DNA of 64,000 bases from DAOUBP01 sp964474695 (GTDB taxonomy: Bacteria; Chloroflexota; Anaerolineae; CG2-30-64-16). Shown in pieces: positions 57,354 to 64,000 of this stretch (position 1 is the stretch's first letter; every line of letters begins with the position of its first letter). Below the pieces are notes generated by a model. That model did no database searches. It was not told the origin of the DNA and saw only the letters and a program-made list of their open reading frames with translations. Position numbers and translations under genes: made by a program. The stretch spans positions 1 to 64,000 of the forward strand of contig CAYYTK010000030.1 in NCBI GenBank assembly GCA_964474695.1, read 5' to 3'.

Positions 57354-58325
57354 TTATCCCCACTGGGCGATCAGTTCGTCCATCAGCGCATCCAGCCGGA
57401 TGTTCACGGTCTGCCGCGCCGGATCGGCGTCGTACCAGGCCATGATCTCCTTGACCCCCTCGGCGAAGGGTATCGCCGGCGCGAAGTCGGGCACGAAGCG
57501 CTTGATCTTGCTGTTGTCGAAGATCAAGCTGTGGGATTTATCGCCCAGCAGATTCGCGCCCCATTCGGGATCGCGCCGCGCGATGACGTCGGAAGGGATG
57601 TGCACCAGCTTCGGCTCGACGCCGGCTGCGCGGCCGACCAGGGTGTAAATTCGATTCCAGGTCAGGATCTCGTCGGATGTGATGTGGAATGCTTCGCCCA
57701 CCGCCCGGGGATTACCCAGCAGCCCGACCAGCCCGACGGCAAAATCGCGATGATGGGTTAGCACCCAGGTGGAAGTCCCATCGCCGTGCACTACCACCGG
57801 CTTGCCCTGCCGCATGCGCGCGACCGAGGTGTAGCCGTCGGTGACGGGCAGCTTGGTGCGGTCATAGGTGTGTGAGGGCCGCACGATGGTGCTGGGGAAG
57901 CCTTCCCCCCTAGCAGCCTCCAGCAGCCGCTCGCAGGCGATCTTGTTCGCGGCATAGGTCCAGAACGGATTGCTGAGCGGCGTGTCCTCGCGGATGGGCA
58001 GGCGGCTTGGCGGCTTTTCGTAGACCGTGGCCGAGCTGATGAAGATGTACTGATTGGTGCGTCCGCGAAACAACGCGATGTCCGCGGCCACCTGTTCGGG
58101 CGTGAACGCGATCCAGTCCACCACCGCGTCGAAGGTATGGCCGGCCAGCGCTGCCTCTGCCTGGGCAGCATCCCGGACATCTGCGCGCAGCACGTGTGCA
58201 CCCTCAGGCAGGGGTCGCACCGATTGACCTCGGTTGAGTAAATAGAGCTCGATGCCGCGTGCCAGCGCCAGCTCGGAGCAGGCTGAGCTGATAACGCCGG
58301 TGCCGCCGATGAATAGAGCTTTCAT
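57354..58325 (-). CDS. NAD-dependent epimerase/dehydratase (extended SDR)
   Basis: 323 aa. MKALFIGGTGVISSACSELAL Rossmann, FISSATVYEKP, and Tyr-x-x-x-Lys in YAANKIACERLL. A CSP41/dTDP-sugar-like group. Substrate unknown. GAGG lies before the ATG at 58325. The gene follows the sugar ABC transporter but is separated by a hairpin. Confidence 0.87.
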   Translation of the reverse strand: MKALFIGGTGVISSACSELALARGIELYLLNRGQSVRPLPEGAHVLRADVRDAAQAEAALAGHTFDAVVDWIAFTPEQVAADIALFRGRTNQYIFISSATVYEKPPSRLPIREDTPLSNPFWTYAANKIACERLLEAARGEGFPSTIVRPSHTYDRTKLPVTDGYTSVARMRQGKPVVVHGDGTSTWVLTHHRDFAVGLVGLLGNPRAVGEAFHITSDEILTWNRIYTLVGRAAGVEPKLVHIPSDVIARRDPEWGANLLGDKSHSLIFDNSKIKRFVPDFAPAIPFAEGVKEIMAWYDADPARQTVNIRLDALMDELIAQWG

Positions 58326-58367
58326 GGGTTGCCTCATCTGGATCAGGACTCCGCACCATTCGCGCAA

Positions 58368-58392
58368 AGAGGCGGCCCCACGGACCGCCTCT
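58368..58392 (-). terminator. Hairpin downstream of the sugar ABC operon
   Basis: AGAGGCGG and CCGCCTCT form an 8-bp stem (58368-58375, 58385-58392). On the minus strand it is followed by a short TTT. It lies just after the permease stop. Confidence 0.5.
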
Positions 58393-58416
58393 CTGTGCCA
58401 ATGGGTGCGTTGATTG

Positions 58417-59643
58417 TTACCGGCTCTGTCGCCGCGTCGTGACGTCGAAGATGACGGCCAACACCAGGACCAGGCCGCGGACGACGTACTGGAGGGAAGC
58501 GTCGGTGTTCATGAGGTTCATGCCGCTGGTCAGGGACATGTAGACCAACGCGCCGATGAGTGACCCCATGATCGAGCCGACGCCGCCGGCCGGCGATGCG
58601 CCGCCGATGAAGGCCGAGGCGATGGCGTCCAACTCAAAGCCGTTGCCTGCCGTGGGCGTCGCGGACCGCAGGCGCGCCGCGAACAAGACGCCGGCCAGCG
58701 CGGACAGCAAGCCCATCGAGGCGAAAACAAACAGGGTGATGCGCTTGACGTTGATGCCGCTCAACTGCGCGGCTTCGGGGTTGCCGCCGATCGCGTAGAT
58801 GTGCCTGCCCAGGACCGTCTGCGTTGTCATGAACTGGTAGACGGCGACGACAACCAACATGATGACGGCCGTCCAGGAGAGGCCGTTGTAGCCAGCGAGC
58901 ACCCAGGTGATGGCGCCGAGCACAACCGCAATGATGACCAACTTCAAGATCTGCAAACTCGGCGACAGAACCTCGAAGCCGTAGGCTTGCTTCTTGCGGC
59001 GGCTGTTGATGTCGCTCACAATGAACAAGACGATGGCCGCCAGGCCGAGAAGCAGAGTCAGCTTGTGGACCCCCGGTAAGAACGCGCTGTCGCCGGGAAA
59101 GATATCGGGGATGTAGCCGTTGCCGAGTGCATTGAAGGCTTCATCGGCGATGATGACCGTGCCCGGGCCGGCCAGCGTCAGGGACAACAGCCCCCGGTAA
59201 ACCAACCAGCCGCCGAGCGTGGCGACAAAAGCCGGGATGCCCACCCACGCGACCAGCAAGGCCGTTACCGTTCCTGCCACGACACCCATGGCCAATGATA
59301 TGAGTATGACGAGATACCAGGGCAGGTGAGCCTGCACCATGCCGAGAGTCGCCACCGCAGCGAGGAAGCCTGACAGGAAACCGACCGACAGGTCGATGTG
59401 CCGGATGACGATCACGAGCGTCATGCCGGTTGCCAGGACGGCGATATAGCCCATCTGGTTCAGCAGATTGGCGATATTGCGGGGCGAGATAAAGAGACCG
59501 TTCGTCCGAATGGTGAAGAACAACACGATCACGACCAGGGCGATATACATGCCGTAGTCGCGGGCATTGGTCCGGACCATTTTCCCCAGACTCTGCAAGA
59601 ACGACGTCTTGGTCTGGACTTGTTCAGCCTGACGAGAAGTCAT
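58417..59643 (-). CDS. gguB: Sugar ABC transporter permease (GguB/XylH type)
   Basis: 408 aa, about ten membrane spans. LNQMGYIAVLATGMTLVIVIRHIDLSVG is the ribose/xylose permease signature; EAAQLSGINVKRI is the EAA-like contact loop, and GAGGATGGVGS-like (GGASPAGGVGSIMGS) follows. Partner of the ATPase at 59766 and the ChvE-like binding protein. GGAGG lies before the ATG. A short palindrome (AACCCTGC-AG-GCAGGGTT, 59665-59682) lies in the gap upstream. Confidence 0.9.
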   Translation of the reverse strand: MTSRQAEQVQTKTSFLQSLGKMVRTNARDYGMYIALVVIVLFFTIRTNGLFISPRNIANLLNQMGYIAVLATGMTLVIVIRHIDLSVGFLSGFLAAVATLGMVQAHLPWYLVILISLAMGVVAGTVTALLVAWVGIPAFVATLGGWLVYRGLLSLTLAGPGTVIIADEAFNALGNGYIPDIFPGDSAFLPGVHKLTLLLGLAAIVLFIVSDINSRRKKQAYGFEVLSPSLQILKLVIIAVVLGAITWVLAGYNGLSWTAVIMLVVVAVYQFMTTQTVLGRHIYAIGGNPEAAQLSGINVKRITLFVFASMGLLSALAGVLFAARLRSATPTAGNGFELDAIASAFIGGASPAGGVGSIMGSLIGALVYMSLTSGMNLMNTDASLQYVVRGLVLVLAVIFDVTTRRQSR

Positions 59644-59765
59644 CGTAAGCCTCCTGATGTCATGAACCCTGCAGGCAGGGTTTCCGCTAGTGTCATAGGG
59701 CGAGATGGCAAGTGGCTGCTCATCTCATGCGTCGCAATGGAAGACGACCACATCCAGGCTTCTGA

Positions 59766-62321
<2,556 letters not shown>

Positions 62322-62374
62322 GGCGCTAACTCCTGACGAAGTGAAGCATGAGGGGACCCGTTCTGTCCCTATTC

Positions 62375-62412
62375 ATCTGCGGCTGAGTCGCGTAAGCAAC
62401 CCAGCCGCAGAT
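62375..62412 (-). terminator. Hairpin between binding protein and ATPase genes
   Basis: ATCTGCGGCTG (62375-62385) and CAGCCGCAGAT (62402-62412), a perfect 11-bp stem. It lies in a 187-bp gap after the binding-protein stop. Such hairpins often keep binding-protein mRNA levels above those of the downstream transporter genes; no T-run, so probably stabilising or partly terminating. Confidence 0.55.
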
Positions 62413-62508
62413 TCGAGCGCGCAGTAACCCTGCCTCTAAAGGGTCGCTTCTCCCTCTCACGGGCTCTTGCTTGGCGCAAGGTCGCGGAAGAGGGGGAAGG
62501 GCGGTCTG

Positions 62509-63630
62509 TTACTGCAGGCCCGTGAAGTCGCCTGCCTGGTAATAGCCGGAGTCGATCAGGGCGGCCTTGGCGTTTTCCTTGGTGACGGTGACGATGGCCG
62601 ACGGCTTGGCCGGGACATCGATCTTACCGTTGTTGTAGGTCGTCGTCTTCTCCGGGGTCTTGCCGGCGAGGAAGGCATTGGCTGCGGCGACGGCATCGGC
62701 CGCCAGGGAGCGGACGTCCTTCAAGACGGTCATCGACTGCTTGCCGTCGATGATGTACTGGACGGACGCCTTCTCGGCGTCCTGGCCGGTGACGAAGTAC
62801 TTCGTGACATCCTTGTCCGCAGCGAAGGCATCGGCGATGGCGCGCGCGGTGCCGTCGTTGGGGGCGAGGATGAAGACGGTGCCCTTGTCGGCCGCGGGGG
62901 CCACGGTCAGGTTGGCCTCAGCGATGCTCTTCGCGGTGTTGAAGTCCCAGTTGGTAGTGGTCTGGCCGATGATCTTGGCCTCTTCATCGCGGGTCAGCGT
63001 GGCCTTGCCCTGGAGGGCGATGGCCTCGCTTGAGTTCTTGATGACGAAGGTGCCGTCGGCGATCTTGGGCTGGATCTTCTCCCAGGCGCCTTCGAAGAAG
63101 ATGAAGGCGTTGTTGTCGGTGGCGGCGCCGGTGTAGATGTAGAGCGGGTTGCCCTTGGTGTCGCCGGCCTGCTTGATCAAGTACTCGCTCCAGGCGGCGC
63201 CCACGGCCATGCTGTCGAAGGTAACATAGTAGTCGACCGCCTCGGTTTCGCGGATCAGGCGGTCATAGGAGATGACCTTCACGCCCGCGGCCTTGGCAGC
63301 GGAAGCAGCAGCAGCAGCAGCGGTGGCGTCCTGCGGGCAGATGATCAGGACTTTGATGCCCTGGCTGATCAAGGCCTCGACGTTGGCCTTTTCCTTGGCG
63401 CTGTCACCCTGGCTGAACAAGGGGGTCCAGCCGGCCTTTACGAAGACGGCCTGGTCCTGCAGCCAGCGCGGCTCATCCTTGGTTGGCAGCACGACGCCGA
63501 CGGTGCCCTTGGCGGTTCCCCCACCCGCGGCAGGCGCGGGCGTAGCAGCCCCACCGCAGCCGACCAGAATGGTGCCGATCATCGACAGGGCGACGACGAG
63601 CATGACGAAACGCTTGAGATTGGAGTTCAT
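62509..63630 (-). CDS. chvE: ChvE-like multiple-sugar ABC substrate-binding lipoprotein
   Basis: 373 aa. Signal peptide with lipobox ILVGC (Cys25) and a Gly/Ala/Pro-rich linker, then the two-lobed fold: VGVVLPTKDEPRWLQDQ, VLIICPQD (residues 94-101), VKVISYDRLIRETEAVDYYVTFD and FVTGQDAEKASVQYIIDG. These match ChvE/XylF-type proteins that bind xylose, arabinose, glucose, galactose and, for ChvE, glucuronate. It is the parent-like paralogue of the domain inserted in the ATPase. GGAAGG precedes the ATG. Confidence 0.9.
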   Translation of the reverse strand: MNSNLKRFVMLVVALSMIGTILVGCGGAATPAPAAGGGTAKGTVGVVLPTKDEPRWLQDQAVFVKAGWTPLFSQGDSAKEKANVEALISQGIKVLIICPQDATAAAAAASAAKAAGVKVISYDRLIRETEAVDYYVTFDSMAVGAAWSEYLIKQAGDTKGNPLYIYTGAATDNNAFIFFEGAWEKIQPKIADGTFVIKNSSEAIALQGKATLTRDEEAKIIGQTTTNWDFNTAKSIAEANLTVAPAADKGTVFILAPNDGTARAIADAFAADKDVTKYFVTGQDAEKASVQYIIDGKQSMTVLKDVRSLAADAVAAANAFLAGKTPEKTTTYNNGKIDVPAKPSAIVTVTKENAKAALIDSGYYQAGDFTGLQ

Positions 63631-63766
63631 CTGTTTCCTTCCTTTTGAGAATAGGGATATCGAACCAATGTGGGGAAATGACTCTTATTGTGAAGTCGTT
63701 TCAGGTGCACCTCCTTTGGTTGCCCCCGTGATGTGCGAAAACCGAGGATGGGGTAACGACCAAAGC

Positions 63767-63794
63767 AGTATAGCACAATGCCGCAACGATGCAA
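63767..63794 (-). promoter_or_regulatory. Promoter of the sugar ABC operon
   Basis: Minus strand TTGCAT (63794-63789), 16 bases, TATACT (63772-63767), with a TGC extension before the -10. The leader to the binding-protein ATG is about 130 bases and shows no obvious regulatory fold. Confidence 0.65.
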
Positions 63795-64000
63795 GCTCAG
63801 GCAACTAGAAGTATCGACGGTTGGCTGTTTGGCTGCTACGCGCCCGACGCAGACCGGTTGATCTCGGTCGGGGGGGCGGTTCGCGCCTTGCGTTCACAGG
63901 AGGCGGACGGGGATGGCGCGGCCTATCCGGGAGAGCCGCAGCGCGAGACGTGGGGGAAGGCCTTCGGCATGGGCTCCGAAGGGTTCCCCCGGTCATACGA
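63789..64000 (+). CDS. Possible start of a divergent gene, cut by the right edge
   Basis: A GC-rich frame without stop from ATG at 63789 to the window end (70 codons), beginning MQAQATRSIDGWLFGCYAPDADRL. No ribosome-binding site is evident and the ATG overlaps the -35 of the opposite promoter. Not recognised. It could be chance; the opposite strand is also open here. Confidence 0.3.
   Translation, partial: MQAQATRSIDGWLFGCYAPDADRLISVGGAVRALRSQEADGDGAAYPGEPQRETWGKAFGMGSEGFPRSY

Noticed and set aside
63805..63996. 63-codon minus-strand ORF at the right edge
   Set aside because: Pro/Arg-rich shadow without a ribosome-binding site; the opposite frame is equally open.

Overview
All genes here are GC-rich, with good Shine-Dalgarno sites. 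The layout is bacterial chromosome: long same-strand arrays, a large SARP/BTAD-AAA regulator, ChvE/GguAB-type sugar ABC genes, and a striking load of small palindromes and degenerate octamer/heptamer arrays between, and sometimes inside, genes. Together these suggest a Chloroflexota (Anaerolineae-like) organism; this is inference, since no rRNA or other phylogenetic marker is in the window. I saw no tRNA, rRNA, CRISPR array or transposase.

Region 1 (1-29577, all minus strand) is a 20-gene carbohydrate array. It is read from a near-consensus promoter with a ROK-type operator at about 29.9 kb. In order of transcription: GH3 glycosidase, HAD phosphatase, second GH3, orphan substrate-binding lipoprotein, ROK repressor, MFS transporter, beta-glucuronidase (uidA), uronate isomerase (uxaC), FGGY gluconokinase (gntK), fructuronate reductase (SDR uxuB type), LarA-family nickel-dependent epimerase, PfkB/KDG-type kinase, transketolase, transaldolase, ribose-5-phosphate isomerase, 6-phosphogluconate dehydrogenase, Ca2+-type P-ATPase, pgi, glgC and gap (cut by the left edge). 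The set reads as a complete route glucuronide -> glucuronate -> fructuronate -> mannonate -> (C2 epimerisation) gluconate -> 6-phosphogluconate -> pentose phosphates -> glycolysis/glycogen. It would bypass mannonate dehydratase and KDPG aldolase, neither of which is in the window.

Region 2 (30038-34707, minus) holds a small dimeric-barrel protein, a cytidylate-kinase-like protein and an 1179-aa SARP/BTAD-AAA-TPR regulator with a leaderless promoter.

Region 3 (34881-45623, plus) has DoxX, OsmC, a TIGR01777 epimerase and an amidohydrolase. These precede the oxidative ornithine-degradation operon ord-ortA-ortB-oraS-oraE. An attC-like site, an AT-rich orphan ORF and an SDR follow.

Region 4 (45641-53985, minus) contains redox genes (two aldo/keto reductases, Gfo/Idh/MocA, SDR, epimerase), a stand-alone TolB-like propeller, and a paralogous propeller fused to an MFS transporter.

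Region 5 (54128-57353, plus) completes the ornithine pathway with a MutL/GlmL-type mutase reactivase, ornithine racemase and a HypB-type GTPase.

Region 6 (57354-63794, minus) has an epimerase and a ChvE/GguAB-like sugar ABC importer. Its ATPase carries a whole, circularly permuted copy of the sugar-binding protein between its two nucleotide-binding domains. This is the most unusual object in the window. The second is the family of palindromic elements sitting in frame inside oraS, oraE, gntK, the amidohydrolase, the glmL-like gene and probably pgi.
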